In this document: one piece after another, positions 8,434 to 17,553 of the stretch
Numbering within the stretch: the stretch's first letter is position 1
Layout: every line of letters begins with the position of its first letter
Assembly: GCA_013203185.1 (NCBI GenBank)
Contig: JABMOS010000011.1
Location: 1-36,890, forward strand
DNA length: 36,890 nt
From: Fidelibacterota bacterium
GTDB lineage: Bacteria > Fidelibacterota > UBA8477 > JABMPR01
Reading direction: 5' to 3'
Program-made: the position numbers and the translations under genes
The notes under the pieces: generated by a model
The model's input: only the letters and a program-made list of their open reading frames with translations
The model's database searches: none
Told to the model about the DNA's origin: nothing

Positions 8434-8997
8434 TTAAGCAGTCTCGCTCGACAGTTTTGTTCTGTTCATCAGGTCAAGCACACCAGCTCCCACGATGTAC
8501 AATAAAGACAGGATCACCAATCCAAACTTTGGAAGGGCCATCCAGCGAGCCAGGGGCGGCAAAAAAACATTCTCAGAGCCCGTTAGCAATAGAATAAGCG
8601 ATATGTTCTCAATCACGTCCAGGCCTGCAGCGATGAGGGTACCAAGGGCCAACCAGCGTCCCAAAGTTTTGAGATTCTGAAATCTAACAGGCATTCTATC
8701 CGATAGGATCAAACATCCCAATGTGATGGCTAATCCGTACAAGAAGATGAATAGAAAATCCAGCCCTAAATTGATACCGGCCCAGGTCATTGTTGGCCCC
8801 TGCCAGGAATCAATAATACCCTGACTCCCTGCCAAAGTGCCTACAAGTTCGAAACTCACAATTCCCCCTGGGGCAGCCTCGGTTACGAGAGCCGATCCTG
8901 TTATTTGCATCCCTACAATTGTGACAACTGTGAGACCAAGTAAAAGCCAGAAAGGCTGCGTTTTGCTCTGAGCGTGAAATCCTATAAAGGGGATCAT
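8434..8997 (-). CDS. Unknown integral membrane protein, about 4 TM segments
   Basis: I do not recognise the family. The 187 residues contain about four hydrophobic segments (roughly 16-36, 72-94, 107-130, 150-172) and a polar C terminus. Its ATG overlaps the stop of the MscS gene by 4 nt (ATGA), so the two are translationally coupled and the product may act at the membrane with the channel. It ends about 40 nt from the oppositely oriented transglycosylase gene. Confidence 0.6.
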   Translation of the reverse strand: MIPFIGFHAQSKTQPFWLLLGLTVVTIVGMQITGSALVTEAAPGGIVSFELVGTLAGSQGIIDSWQGPTMTWAGINLGLDFLFIFLYGLAITLGCLILSDRMPVRFQNLKTLGRWLALGTLIAAGLDVIENISLILLLTGSENVFLPPLARWMALPKFGLVILSLLYIVGAGVLDLMNRTKLSSETA

Positions 8998-9812
8998 TTC
9001 TCTTCTTGATGAAGGTGTATGTCTGTCTGTGGGAAAGGAATGGTGATCCCAGCTTCTTCAAGTGCTATTTTAATTTTTTCAGTCAGGTCAAATTTGACAG
9101 CCCAGTACTCTTCTGTTTGAACCCAGGGTCGTACGAAAAAATTCACACTGCTATCAGCTAGCTCAGAGACCACAATCAGGGGAGCAGGCTCATCCAATAT
9201 TCTAGAATCAGCTTCCAGGATATTTTTAAAAATAGCTTTGGCTGTGAGGATATTGTCTCCATAGCTAATACCAAAAACCAGATCCAGACGACGGGTGGGG
9301 TTGGCGTTAATGTTGGTAATGACACCGTTGGTAATTTGACCATTTGGAACGATCATACGCTGGTTGTCAAAGGTGAGAAAAGTCGTGTTAAAAATGCTGA
9401 TGGCCTCAACCTTGCCAGTCACTCCACCGGCTGTCACAGCATCACCAATTTTGAATGGGCGAAAGAATACCAATAGGACTCCACTTGCAAAATTGCCCAA
9501 TGAGTCCTTTAGGGCCAAACCCACAGCCAGTCCCGCTGCTCCAAGAATGGTTAAAAAGGAATTGGTGTTTACACCCAGTCTATCTGCTGCAGCCATGAGT
9601 ACGACAACCATCAAGGTGTATAATACTATCTTGTCCAAGAAACGGATGAGTGTTTCATCTACCTCTTGCTTCTCCATGAGTTTTCTCAGCAATGCTACTA
9701 GTTTTCGTGCAAGCCATTTTCCAACAAGAAAAATCAGCAACGCTCCCAAGATGTTTATGGTATATGTGGTGACAAACGCTGTGGCCTGCTCTGCCAGTGC
9801 CTGAAAATTCAT
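8994..9812 (-). CDS. MscS-family small-conductance mechanosensitive channel
   Basis: The 272-residue protein is close to E. coli MscS in length. Three hydrophobic segments (about 18-38, 62-80, 88-115) include the pore helix with its Gly/Ala pattern (GAAGLAVGLALKDSLGNFASG). The beta domain follows with RPFKIGD, NTTFLTFDNQRMIVPNG and TNINANPTRR, all typical of the family. Such channels open under membrane tension to release solutes during osmotic downshock. AGGAG precedes the ATG. It is followed by a coupled membrane gene of unknown role. Confidence 0.93.
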   Translation of the reverse strand: MNFQALAEQATAFVTTYTINILGALLIFLVGKWLARKLVALLRKLMEKQEVDETLIRFLDKIVLYTLMVVVLMAAADRLGVNTNSFLTILGAAGLAVGLALKDSLGNFASGVLLVFFRPFKIGDAVTAGGVTGKVEAISIFNTTFLTFDNQRMIVPNGQITNGVITNINANPTRRLDLVFGISYGDNILTAKAIFKNILEADSRILDEPAPLIVVSELADSSVNFFVRPWVQTEEYWAVKFDLTEKIKIALEEAGITIPFPQTDIHLHQEEK

Positions 9813-9848
9813 AATATCTCCTGTTCTATTTATTAAAATTAATTATTA

Positions 9849-10337
9849 CTATTCAACAGGTCCAGGACTGGAATTCCCCATATCGACAGCTACTTTCCAT
9901 TGACCGTCTTCCTGCCTGGTCCAGATATTCAAATATTTACCATATCGCTTTTGTTCATCACCATCTTCATCTTTGAAACTCAGTACATAATTGCCCCAGG
10001 TCCAGCCCATGTCCTCGGAACCAGCCACCTCAGCACGTTGCGGCTCCCAAGCCAGATCATAGTCTTCCTGGCCAACTTTCATTTCCTGGTAAATCTGGTC
10101 CCGGCCAATGACGGGATGCTGATTGTGGGACATTCCCATGGCATCTTCAGTAAGAAAATGATTAAAGGCTTCAGCTGCCCCCTTATCCAGGGACATCTGA
10201 GCAAACTGTCTGTCCGTATTTAACAACCGACGTCTCTCTGTATCCAGATCATCCTTGATATTGCAGCTTAAAGTCATTGAAGTAAAAATAATCAAGATTC
10301 CCAGCAATGAGCCTAGTGTTTTGTATGAATTGCTCAA
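9849..10337 (-). CDS. NTF2/SnoaL-like (DUF4440-type) lipoprotein
   Basis: This 162-residue protein starts with a lipoprotein signal with Cys25 in SMTLSC, then a cone-fold domain of the NTF2/SnoaL type: an alpha-helical start (RRRLLNTDRQFAQMSLDKGA), a FLTEDAMGM segment and paired beta strands ending with QWKVAVDMG. Proteins of this group bind small ligands or act as auxiliary factors; no specific activity can be assigned. The start is TTG at 10337, only 3 nt after the cupin stop, so it is co-transcribed with that gene. The start codon is the least certain part. Confidence 0.7.
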   Translation of the reverse strand: MSNSYKTLGSLLGILIIFTSMTLSCNIKDDLDTERRRLLNTDRQFAQMSLDKGAAEAFNHFLTEDAMGMSHNQHPVIGRDQIYQEMKVGQEDYDLAWEPQRAEVAGSEDMGWTWGNYVLSFKDEDGDEQKRYGKYLNIWTRQEDGQWKVAVDMGNSSPGPVE

Positions 10338-10340
10338 TTT

Positions 10341-10694
10341 TTATTCTTTTATATCAATTATGTCTTCCTGGTTGGGAATGAGACACAAAAACTCAAAAGC
10401 TTCAGGACTGGTGGTTCTGTAGCTGTGGGGGATATTGGCTGGGATAAAGACCACATCATTTTTCTTAACCGTGACCGTTTCATCACCAATCACAACCTCT
10501 GCCTCGCCACCAATACAAAATTGTTCATGTTCAACTGAATTTGAATGGAGAGGCATAAATCCACCAGGCTCAATGACAAAGCGCCGCATGGCGAAATTGG
10601 GTCCCTCGTCATGCGAGATGAGCACCTGCTTGGATGTCTTTTCTCCTGCTGAGATCGGTTCTAGTGGTAAATCCTGTAAATGCTTAACAGACAT
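10341..10694 (-). CDS. Small cupin-domain protein
   Basis: A single-domain cupin of 117 residues. Metal-binding cupin motif 1 reads GGFMPLHSNSVEHEQFCIGGEAEV (central His, His, Glu) and motif 2 lies at about residues 86-95 with PANIPHSYR. AGGAA stands about 5 nt before the ATG. It is first of a pair with the NTF2-like lipoprotein gene. Substrate is unknown; such proteins can be dioxygenases, isomerases or binding proteins. Confidence 0.82.
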   Translation of the reverse strand: MSVKHLQDLPLEPISAGEKTSKQVLISHDEGPNFAMRRFVIEPGGFMPLHSNSVEHEQFCIGGEAEVVIGDETVTVKKNDVVFIPANIPHSYRTTSPEAFEFLCLIPNQEDIIDIKE

Positions 10695-10730
10695 AATGAT
10701 TCCTATAAACTTGAATTAATAAGATGGTAC

Positions 10731-11360
10731 TTATTGCGATAGATAATAATGCCACAATATCCTGGCTGCAACTGCGCGATGCGGTCGCCACCCTTCCGCC
10801 AGTTCTTGAAATTCTTCTCCCCGGGGTCGATGATCAAGCCCCAGAAGGTTTTGAAGCCCCACTTCAAGGGCCAGATCACCAGCAGGCCATATATCAGATC
10901 GTCCCAGTGCCATGAGGAGATAAATGTTTGCAGTCCAGGGGCCAATCCCAGTAAGGGCGGTTAATTGCGAAAATACCTCATCACCTGAAAGGCTAGCCAT
11001 TTCTGCAAGCTTGAGAGATTGATCCAATATTGCTTGCGCCACTATTCTGGAATACCGTGTTTTCTGTCGACTAAATCCAACGCCTAATAATGCATCATCA
11101 GATAAGCCTAGAAATGATTCAGGATTCAATTTCTCCAGGGCTGAATTCAGTTTGTCAAAACAAGCCTTCGCTGAAGCCAGGGATACCTGCTGTTCCAGAA
11201 TTATATGTATCAGCGTTGGGAACCCGGGTTCTCTCGCCCACAATGGCGGCAAGCCATACTCATTTACCACCGCCTGAAGGTTGGCATCTCTCTGGCAAAG
11301 AATCTCCACCGCACTTGATAGGCTGGCTTTATTGAGCATGACGATTTCATTCATATGCAT
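10731..11360 (-). CDS. AlkA-like DNA-3-methyladenine glycosylase (HhH-GPD)
   Basis: The 209-residue protein has the HhH-GPD fold: the helix-hairpin-helix LTGIGPWTA lies at about 136-144, and the likely catalytic Asp is D162 in PAGDLAL. It has an EQQVS motif near residue 56. These match the alkylbase glycosylase group that removes alkylated purines in base excision repair. No FeS cysteine cluster of the EndoIII/MutY type is present. It lacks the N-terminal extra domain of E. coli AlkA, as do many short homologues. An ATG two codons inside is an equal start candidate. It lies downstream of the M16 terminator, so it should have its own promoter in the short gap. Confidence 0.87.
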   Translation of the reverse strand: MHMNEIVMLNKASLSSAVEILCQRDANLQAVVNEYGLPPLWAREPGFPTLIHIILEQQVSLASAKACFDKLNSALEKLNPESFLGLSDDALLGVGFSRQKTRYSRIVAQAILDQSLKLAEMASLSGDEVFSQLTALTGIGPWTANIYLLMALGRSDIWPAGDLALEVGLQNLLGLDHRPRGEEFQELAEGWRPHRAVAARILWHYYLSQ

Positions 11361-11390
11361 ATATAGTCAATCTCAGACTATCTGGGGGAT

Positions 11391-11419
11391 AAAAAGATGG
11401 CTCCATATAGGAGCCATCT
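11391..11419 (-). terminator. Rho-independent terminator of the M16 protease gene
   Basis: AGATGGCTCC (11395-11404) and GGAGCCATCT (11410-11419) form a perfect 10-bp stem with a 5-nt loop. Read on the - strand it is followed by TTTTT, 22 nt after the protease stop. Confidence 0.93.
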
Positions 11420-11440
11420 CATCGCTATTTGGATACTTGT

Positions 11441-14269
11441 TTAGTCTTCAGGATTTAAGGTCACCTGTACCATGCGTTCCAGATTAAAGTACTTTGCCGC
11501 AGCTGCCTGAGCATCCTCACCTGAAAAACCTTCAATCAGTTCGTTGAACTTCATGAAATCTGAAAGCTCACGACCCTCACGGTAATAGACTGCCAGGGAA
11601 TTCAACCAGTATGAATTCTTCTGAATATTTATTTCACGTTCGCGACGCTGGGCTTCTTTCACCTTATTGACATTCACCTGGTCAGGTATCTCCGTCATTA
11701 TCTTTTTTATCTCATCCATTACAGCATTAGTCAATTCCTGAACTCGATCAGGTGCACAGCCAAAGGTCACATTCAGCGTGTATGTTGCTTGTGGTTCCTT
11801 GGACATACTGGCCCAAACGCTAACTCCGTAGACACCGCCCATATCCTCGCGAAGGACTTCGCGCAAACGAATGCGCAGCACTTGCATCATGGAATACATA
11901 TCATATCGGTTCTGACGGGTATAGTCAAAGTTTCCGGGGAAAACAATACGCGTGCGACTCTTGGGTTCCACGCCGCGCTTGACTTCTTTTTCGATTATTC
12001 CCAGGGGTGTCATTACACCCTCATCAACCCAGGTTTCATTTCTTCCAGTGGCAGGGAGTGAACCGAGATATTGCACAATGAGTGGCAACATTGTTTCCAT
12101 TTTGAAACTTCCCACAAACAGAAAGGTAAAATCACCTGCATCTTCAAAACGCTCATCATACAGTTCCTGAGCCCTGTTGAGATCAATCAGATCAAGTTTT
12201 TCAACGGTCATCGGCTGGCGTCGTGGGTGATAGCGATTCATGGTTGCTGCTAGCGTATCACCATAAGCGGCCTCAGGACTCAAGCTTTTGTTTTCAAGTT
12301 GTGATCGAAACTGGGTCATTAAAGCTGAAACAGCTTCTTCATCCTGGCGACTACCTGTGAACTGGAGATAGATCATCTGAAAAAGTATTTCAAGATCATT
12401 GGGTGATACCGAACCACGTAGTCCCTCATAGAGGGCATTGATATATGGTGTTGTTGCAACCTCTTTACCAGCCATCAATTTCTGCAGAACCATGAGACTG
12501 AAATTTCCAAGGCCACTGTAGTCCATTAATTTGTCGGCCATCATACCTGTAACCAGATCTTCATCTTTAAAGACTGAATAACCACCTGGACTATAGGCCT
12601 GAAAGAGGATTTCATCATTTTTAAATTCTGTAGATTTCAAAACGACTCTCACACCATTGCCCAAGCGCAATTCGTAGGTATCAATATCTTCATGGTATTT
12701 TTCTTCAACAACTTCCCCAGCTTTAGGAAGTTCTGATAACAATGGGTCCGTGGAGACCTGATCAACATAGGGTTCAATAGTCAATGTTGCGATGCTTGCC
12801 ATGACAGCAGCCAATTCAGCTTCGTCAGGTACAGATGCGCCTTCTTTTTCTGGTCCCGAAGCCATAACCACCCGATTCTCATCTGTGATAAATTTCTGTG
12901 CCAACGTATTTACTTCATCGAGTCCGATTCCAGGAACAGTTTCCATGTAAAGTTGATACTCGTACTCTATACCTGAAACCGATTCTTCTTCTAGAAAGTG
13001 ACGAATGAGTTCTGAGGTAAAACCACGGGACTCTTGTTTATCTCGCTCCTGATAAAGCGCTTCCATAGATCGAAGCACTGATTTTTTTGCACGTTCCAAC
13101 TCTGTTGACGTGAAACCATGACGACGAACACGTTCCCCTTCAATGAGAACTGCTTCCAGGCCAGCAGGGATTCCACCATCCACAACACCAGCACCAAGAG
13201 CAGCCATGACTGATGTTCTAGCCCAACCCCATTTTGTTGAGAAGGCATACAAAAAGGGTGCATCTGCCTTCTGGGACAATTCACTAAAGCGTGCATTCAG
13301 CATTTCATGATAAATCCGTTCAACAATATTATCGCGATATTCACCTGCAGTCCGATCAATTCGTGCAGGATGTTTAAAGAGAATGTTAACACTTGAACGA
13401 GTGGCTTCTGGATCTGATGCAACCGCATACAACACCTCAGAATGACCAGGGACATCAAAAACTGTGCGATCTCTGGTTTCAGTAGCCTTGGGAATTGCGC
13501 CAAAGAGATCTTTAATTCTTGCTTCTATATCTGCAGGATCAAAATCTCCCACTGCCACAACAGCCATAAGATCTGGTCTATACCAATCATTATAAAAGCG
13601 TCTAACACTTTCGTGACTGGCATTCTGAATCACATCCATTGAACCAATGGGAAGTCTCTCAGCGTAACGTGAGCCCTTAAAAAGAACTGGGATTTGCTTG
13701 TCAAAAATTCGTTGACTTGCACCCTGTCCCAAGCGCCATTCTTCGACAACAACGCCACGCTCTTTATCAATTTCCTCTCCTTCGAGACTGACTTTGTGAG
13801 CCCAGTTCTCTAAAATCTTGAAACCTGTTGCCATCTGGTTTATGCTGTCAGTGGGAACCTGAAGCATGTACACAGTTTCATCGAAACTTGTGTAGGCATT
13901 CAGATCGGGGCCAAAACGCATTCCAATGCCTTCCAGATAGTTTACAAGCTCCTGCTTGGGAAAATCTTCAGTACCATTGAAGGCGAGATGCTCAAGAAGA
14001 TGTGCTAAACCAAGTTGATCTTCATCCTCCATGATTGAGCCAGCATTAATGACCAGGCGTAGCTCAGCGCGGTTTTCTGGCTTGCCATTCTTTTTGATAA
14101 AATATTTCAACCCATTGTCCAATTGTCCTTCGATGAGACTAGGATCTGTGGGCATCTGTGCCTTTAAATCGATGCGACTTTCATCAACATCCTTTCCTGT
14201 AAAAACACAGGCGGATATGAGTAGTGTGAGTGTGATCATTAGTGTGAGAAGTGATCGTGAGCGGTACAT
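11441..14269 (-). CDS. M16-family zinc metalloprotease, lipoprotein
   Basis: The start is ATG at 14269, which has GGGAG 8 nt upstream; a start at 14311 would add 14 residues without benefit. The 942-residue product begins with a lipoprotein signal (LLISAC). The inverted zinc motif HxxEH is H90-LLE93-H94 within LAHLLEHLAFNGTEDFP, and the downstream helix with ERGVVVEEWR supplies the third ligand. The length and the second half, with SRTRIVFPG and a YGVSV strand, fit a two-lobed pitrilysin-like enzyme such as PqqL. These clamp-shaped proteases degrade peptides in the periplasm. The gene stands alone with its own terminator. Confidence 0.92.
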   Translation of the reverse strand: MYRSRSLLTLMITLTLLISACVFTGKDVDESRIDLKAQMPTDPSLIEGQLDNGLKYFIKKNGKPENRAELRLVINAGSIMEDEDQLGLAHLLEHLAFNGTEDFPKQELVNYLEGIGMRFGPDLNAYTSFDETVYMLQVPTDSINQMATGFKILENWAHKVSLEGEEIDKERGVVVEEWRLGQGASQRIFDKQIPVLFKGSRYAERLPIGSMDVIQNASHESVRRFYNDWYRPDLMAVVAVGDFDPADIEARIKDLFGAIPKATETRDRTVFDVPGHSEVLYAVASDPEATRSSVNILFKHPARIDRTAGEYRDNIVERIYHEMLNARFSELSQKADAPFLYAFSTKWGWARTSVMAALGAGVVDGGIPAGLEAVLIEGERVRRHGFTSTELERAKKSVLRSMEALYQERDKQESRGFTSELIRHFLEEESVSGIEYEYQLYMETVPGIGLDEVNTLAQKFITDENRVVMASGPEKEGASVPDEAELAAVMASIATLTIEPYVDQVSTDPLLSELPKAGEVVEEKYHEDIDTYELRLGNGVRVVLKSTEFKNDEILFQAYSPGGYSVFKDEDLVTGMMADKLMDYSGLGNFSLMVLQKLMAGKEVATTPYINALYEGLRGSVSPNDLEILFQMIYLQFTGSRQDEEAVSALMTQFRSQLENKSLSPEAAYGDTLAATMNRYHPRRQPMTVEKLDLIDLNRAQELYDERFEDAGDFTFLFVGSFKMETMLPLIVQYLGSLPATGRNETWVDEGVMTPLGIIEKEVKRGVEPKSRTRIVFPGNFDYTRQNRYDMYSMMQVLRIRLREVLREDMGGVYGVSVWASMSKEPQATYTLNVTFGCAPDRVQELTNAVMDEIKKIMTEIPDQVNVNKVKEAQRREREINIQKNSYWLNSLAVYYREGRELSDFMKFNELIEGFSGEDAQAAAAKYFNLERMVQVTLNPED

Positions 14270-14392
14270 ATATATTTCTCCCTTATTCAATATCATAAAA
14301 TTGCTTGGCATTATAATCCTAAACGCATGGGAATGTTATGCTTACTTGCTTACAGTAAAATAACGAGGCGGGACCAGGGAGTGTGCTGAAAT

Positions 14393-15103
14393 TTAGCTAG
14401 CAGATAATGAGATCAGCCATTTGAACAAATCTATGCCAATAACATCATTGGTTTCTGATTCAGGATGCCATTGAACGGCCAGCAGCGGAATGTTTTTATC
14501 TTTTGGTTCCAGGGCTTCTATGAGACCATCGGCACTTCGTCCTGTCACGCTTAATGCTTCTGGAACCTCTTTTATAGCTTGATGATGGGCACTATTCGTT
14601 TCTACTGTCAATAATCCTGTTAATCCATGAAGAATTGAATCCTGTTCAAGACTCACATCATGACGGGCTTCAAACCAGTCCCCAATTTTGTGGACCAGAG
14701 GATTGCTGACCTGTGAAGGAATATCCTGATGAAGAGAGCCACCCAGAAACACATTTACCTCCTGCATCCCCAGGCAAATGGCCAGAGTGGGTATTTTATT
14801 TTCCCATACATATTCGAAAATTTGACGGTCATGGCTTCCTCGACGAGGATGAAACGGTTTGGGTGTCAATGGGTGAGAAGCTTCCCCATAGTATTCAGGA
14901 TGTAAATCTTCGCCACCTGTAAGAACAATGCCATCTAATCTTTTGATAAGGAGTGCAAGGTCATCTTTTTCGATAATGGGTGGTATCAAAACAGGTAGCC
15001 CACCAGCCCTTTGTACGCTATCGGTATATGACTTGCCCAGAATGCTACGATCCATTTCCTTGTGCTCATAGTATGATGGGCTGAGACCAATAAGAGGTTT
15101 CAT
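14393..15103 (-). CDS. Class I glutamine-amidotransferase-like hydrolase (peptidase C26, PuuD type)
   Basis: The 236-residue protein has the C26 triad: C110 in AICLGMQ, H213 and E215 in QWHPE. GIVLTGGEDLHPEYYG at about 58-73 is typical of gamma-glutamyl-gamma-aminobutyrate hydrolases of the PuuD kind, which cleave a gamma-glutamyl amide to release glutamate. The family usually has Arg after the nucleophile (CRG); here it is Leu. The gene is last in a set of three, its ATG overlapping the stop of the amidohydrolase gene by 4 nt. The true substrate is unknown. Confidence 0.87.
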   Translation of the reverse strand: MKPLIGLSPSYYEHKEMDRSILGKSYTDSVQRAGGLPVLIPPIIEKDDLALLIKRLDGIVLTGGEDLHPEYYGEASHPLTPKPFHPRRGSHDRQIFEYVWENKIPTLAICLGMQEVNVFLGGSLHQDIPSQVSNPLVHKIGDWFEARHDVSLEQDSILHGLTGLLTVETNSAHHQAIKEVPEALSVTGRSADGLIEALEPKDKNIPLLAVQWHPESETNDVIGIDLFKWLISLSAS

Positions 15104-16671
15104 ACTTTACTTCCATTCATGTAAACTGCCTGAATTAGCCCTTCTGGAATTTCATCAATTGCATCGAGATGTTGAAAGTCAGGATCAAGAATTACAAAAT
15201 CAGCAAGGTGTCCTGACTGGAGAACTCCCAGATCATGTTCTCTAAAGCCAGCATAGGCAGCTGTTCGTGTGTGAGCCTCCACTGAGTCGTCCAGACCAAC
15301 CGCTTGTTCAGTATGCCAACCTGCTCGATGAATGGCACCATGGATGGTTGCAACGGGATCAGCAGGCGACACAGGCCAGTCTGATCCAAAAGCCAATCTG
15401 GCATTCGCTTGTCTCAAAGACTGGAAGGGGTAGGCATAATTGCAACGATCACCCAGCAACCTATTGGCATAGAGTGCATCATCCACACAATGGGCCGGTT
15501 GAACAGATGCGATGACATGGAGCTTGGCAAACCTGGGTTGATCCTGTGGATGAATATGTTGGGCGTGCTCAATTCTAAAACGACGATCCCGAGGTCCATT
15601 TTCCCGTATAACTTCTTCAAACACATCCAGCACCTCGCGCACAGCTCTATCACCAATGGCATGGATAACTGTTTGATATCCCATCTTATCAGCCTCAGAG
15701 ATGTTTGTACGAATCAGGTTTACATCCTGCCAGTCACTTTCATAGATCCCTGCTGACTCAGGACTGTCTTCGTATGGTTCCAACATAAGGGCTGTGTGCG
15801 AGCCAAGGCTTCCATCACTAAAACCCTTCAATCCCTTGTATTGGAAATACTCATCTTCATATATGCCTGCCTGCAACAAGGCTTGCATCTCCTGCCATTT
15901 TAAGATGGGTGTATAGGCGGTTACTCGTACTTTCAGCTTCCCCTGACGAGCCATGTCCTGAAGAAATCGAAAGTGGTTCATATCATAAATCATATCACCC
16001 ACAGCTGTGACGCCTCGTTCTAACAAGTATTTTTGGGAGGTGTCCAGGTTCTTTTCCAACTGGGATACCGACTCTTTTGGTATCTCATGCATGAGCAAAT
16101 CGATGGCCGACTCTCGCAAAATGCCAGTGGGCACCCCCTGTTCATTCCGATCGATCACACCGCCTGGTGGATCGGGCGTTTTGTTAGAGATGTTGGCCAA
16201 ATCAAGTGCAGTTGAGCTGGCAATGGCTGAATGGCCATCGTGTCGCGTAAGAATAATGGGATGACCAGGCGCTGCCTCGTCCAGCCAGCTTCTATGCGGG
16301 TAGCTACCATCTGTAAAGTGATGCTCGTTCCAGCCGCCGCCCTTTAACCATGATCCAGCAGGTTGATCCTCTGCAAACCGCCTCACAATATCTATAAAGT
16401 CTGATTTTGATTCAGCTTCATGGGCTGGAATGGTCAGCAATATCTCACCACCCCATAAAAAATGTAAATGGGCATCAATAAATCCGGGGACTACAACAGA
16501 GCCGTTTAAATCGATGGATTCCGTTTTATCATCCGTGTATTGGGACAGATCATTCCCCACAGCCAGAATGGACCTTCCGTGGGTTGCCATTTGAGAAACC
16601 TGGCTGCGCTCATCATCCTGAGTCAGAATGATGCCATTGATATATATCTTTTCAGCTCTCAGCACACTCAT
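15100..16671 (-). CDS. YtcJ-like metal-dependent amidohydrolase
   Basis: The 523-residue protein belongs to the amidohydrolase_3 group. A beta-sandwich N terminus with VVVPGFIDAHLH gives the metal ligands H68 and H70. Later come a VIHAIGDRA motif, EHAQHI and GSDWPVSP, which are the usual metal and substrate positions. Members hydrolyse amides of unknown nature. No signal peptide is seen, so it is cytosolic. Its start overlaps the BtpA-like stop by 4 nt and its stop overlaps the C26 hydrolase start by 4 nt. This strongly suggests a shared catabolic pathway. Confidence 0.9.
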   Translation of the reverse strand: MSVLRAEKIYINGIILTQDDERSQVSQMATHGRSILAVGNDLSQYTDDKTESIDLNGSVVVPGFIDAHLHFLWGGEILLTIPAHEAESKSDFIDIVRRFAEDQPAGSWLKGGGWNEHHFTDGSYPHRSWLDEAAPGHPIILTRHDGHSAIASSTALDLANISNKTPDPPGGVIDRNEQGVPTGILRESAIDLLMHEIPKESVSQLEKNLDTSQKYLLERGVTAVGDMIYDMNHFRFLQDMARQGKLKVRVTAYTPILKWQEMQALLQAGIYEDEYFQYKGLKGFSDGSLGSHTALMLEPYEDSPESAGIYESDWQDVNLIRTNISEADKMGYQTVIHAIGDRAVREVLDVFEEVIRENGPRDRRFRIEHAQHIHPQDQPRFAKLHVIASVQPAHCVDDALYANRLLGDRCNYAYPFQSLRQANARLAFGSDWPVSPADPVATIHGAIHRAGWHTEQAVGLDDSVEAHTRTAAYAGFREHDLGVLQSGHLADFVILDPDFQHLDAIDEIPEGLIQAVYMNGSKV

Positions 16672-17483
16672 GAAAGCAATCTTTCACGTGCCTGAACCAG
16701 GGCCTCGATTCGCTGGGGATCCGGGTCATGTTTCCAGTTGCCATCGTGTTTAAAATAGCTACCAACAATAAATGCGTCTGCAGTATGAAAGATTTCAGAG
16801 AGACCCGTGGGAGCTACACCACTTCCCACCAGGACGGGGAGTTGTGCAGAGGCATAAACCCTGCTGAGCTCTTCCTGGTTAACTGGTTTACCTGTATGGG
16901 TGCCTGTAATGATCACACCATCACTGAGGAAAAATTCGGCAGCTTCAACGGTATCTTCAAGAGACACATCGGAGGTCAGGGCATGGCTGCTGTGCTTTTT
17001 CTTGATATCAGTAAAGATCTGGATTGATTCCGCACCGATTTTCCTGCGAAAACGAAGGAGCTCTCCAGCATCAGATTGAAGCAAGCCTTCATCAGCCATG
17101 TGTCCAAAAACAAAGCCTTCTGCCCGGATGAATTGTAATTCGGATGCTTGAGCCACCGACAATGCTGCTTGATTGGCTCCAGCTAAAATTTGAAGACCAA
17201 GTGGTAGATCTGTGATCCCTCTGACATCTGAACAGACCCGAGTCAAGGCTGAGATAATTTCGGGACCCACATGACGATTCAAATAGGGCACGTCATGCAT
17301 ATTTTCCAGCATGATGGATTGCATCCCATTGTCTGCAAGAATTTTTGCCTCTTTGACTGCTTGAGCAGCAATTTCAGCAACAGTGAGATGGTTTTGCGGT
17401 GTGCCTGGCAGTGCCTGGACATGGATCATACCGATGAGACTTTTGGATTGGGGAAATATATTAGAAAATGTTGATGTATTCAT
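16668..17483 (-). CDS. BtpA/SgcQ-family TIM-barrel protein
   Basis: The 271-residue protein shows the BtpA family opening (LIGMIHVQALPGTP at about 17-30), LENMHDVPY, and a C-terminal VLVGSGVAP and VGSYFKHDG phosphate-site region. BtpA was named for photosystem I biogenesis in cyanobacteria, but most homologues, such as SgcQ, are metabolic TIM barrels of unknown reaction. No photosynthesis genes are present. AGGAC precedes the ATG. It opens the three-gene set with the amidohydrolase and C26 hydrolase. Confidence 0.87.
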   Translation of the reverse strand: MNTSTFSNIFPQSKSLIGMIHVQALPGTPQNHLTVAEIAAQAVKEAKILADNGMQSIMLENMHDVPYLNRHVGPEIISALTRVCSDVRGITDLPLGLQILAGANQAALSVAQASELQFIRAEGFVFGHMADEGLLQSDAGELLRFRRKIGAESIQIFTDIKKKHSSHALTSDVSLEDTVEAAEFFLSDGVIITGTHTGKPVNQEELSRVYASAQLPVLVGSGVAPTGLSEIFHTADAFIVGSYFKHDGNWKHDPDPQRIEALVQARERLLS

Positions 17484-17553
17484 GTTGTTGTCCTGTCCTA
17501 ATTCTTAGCACATAATATAGCTAGAATTGGTGATTGGGGATGCCTCTGACTCG

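Noticed and set aside
9364-9804. 146-codon + strand frame opposite the MscS gene
   Set aside because: Low-complexity Ser/Thr/Ala translation with no family resemblance; the opposite strand encodes a clear MscS channel.
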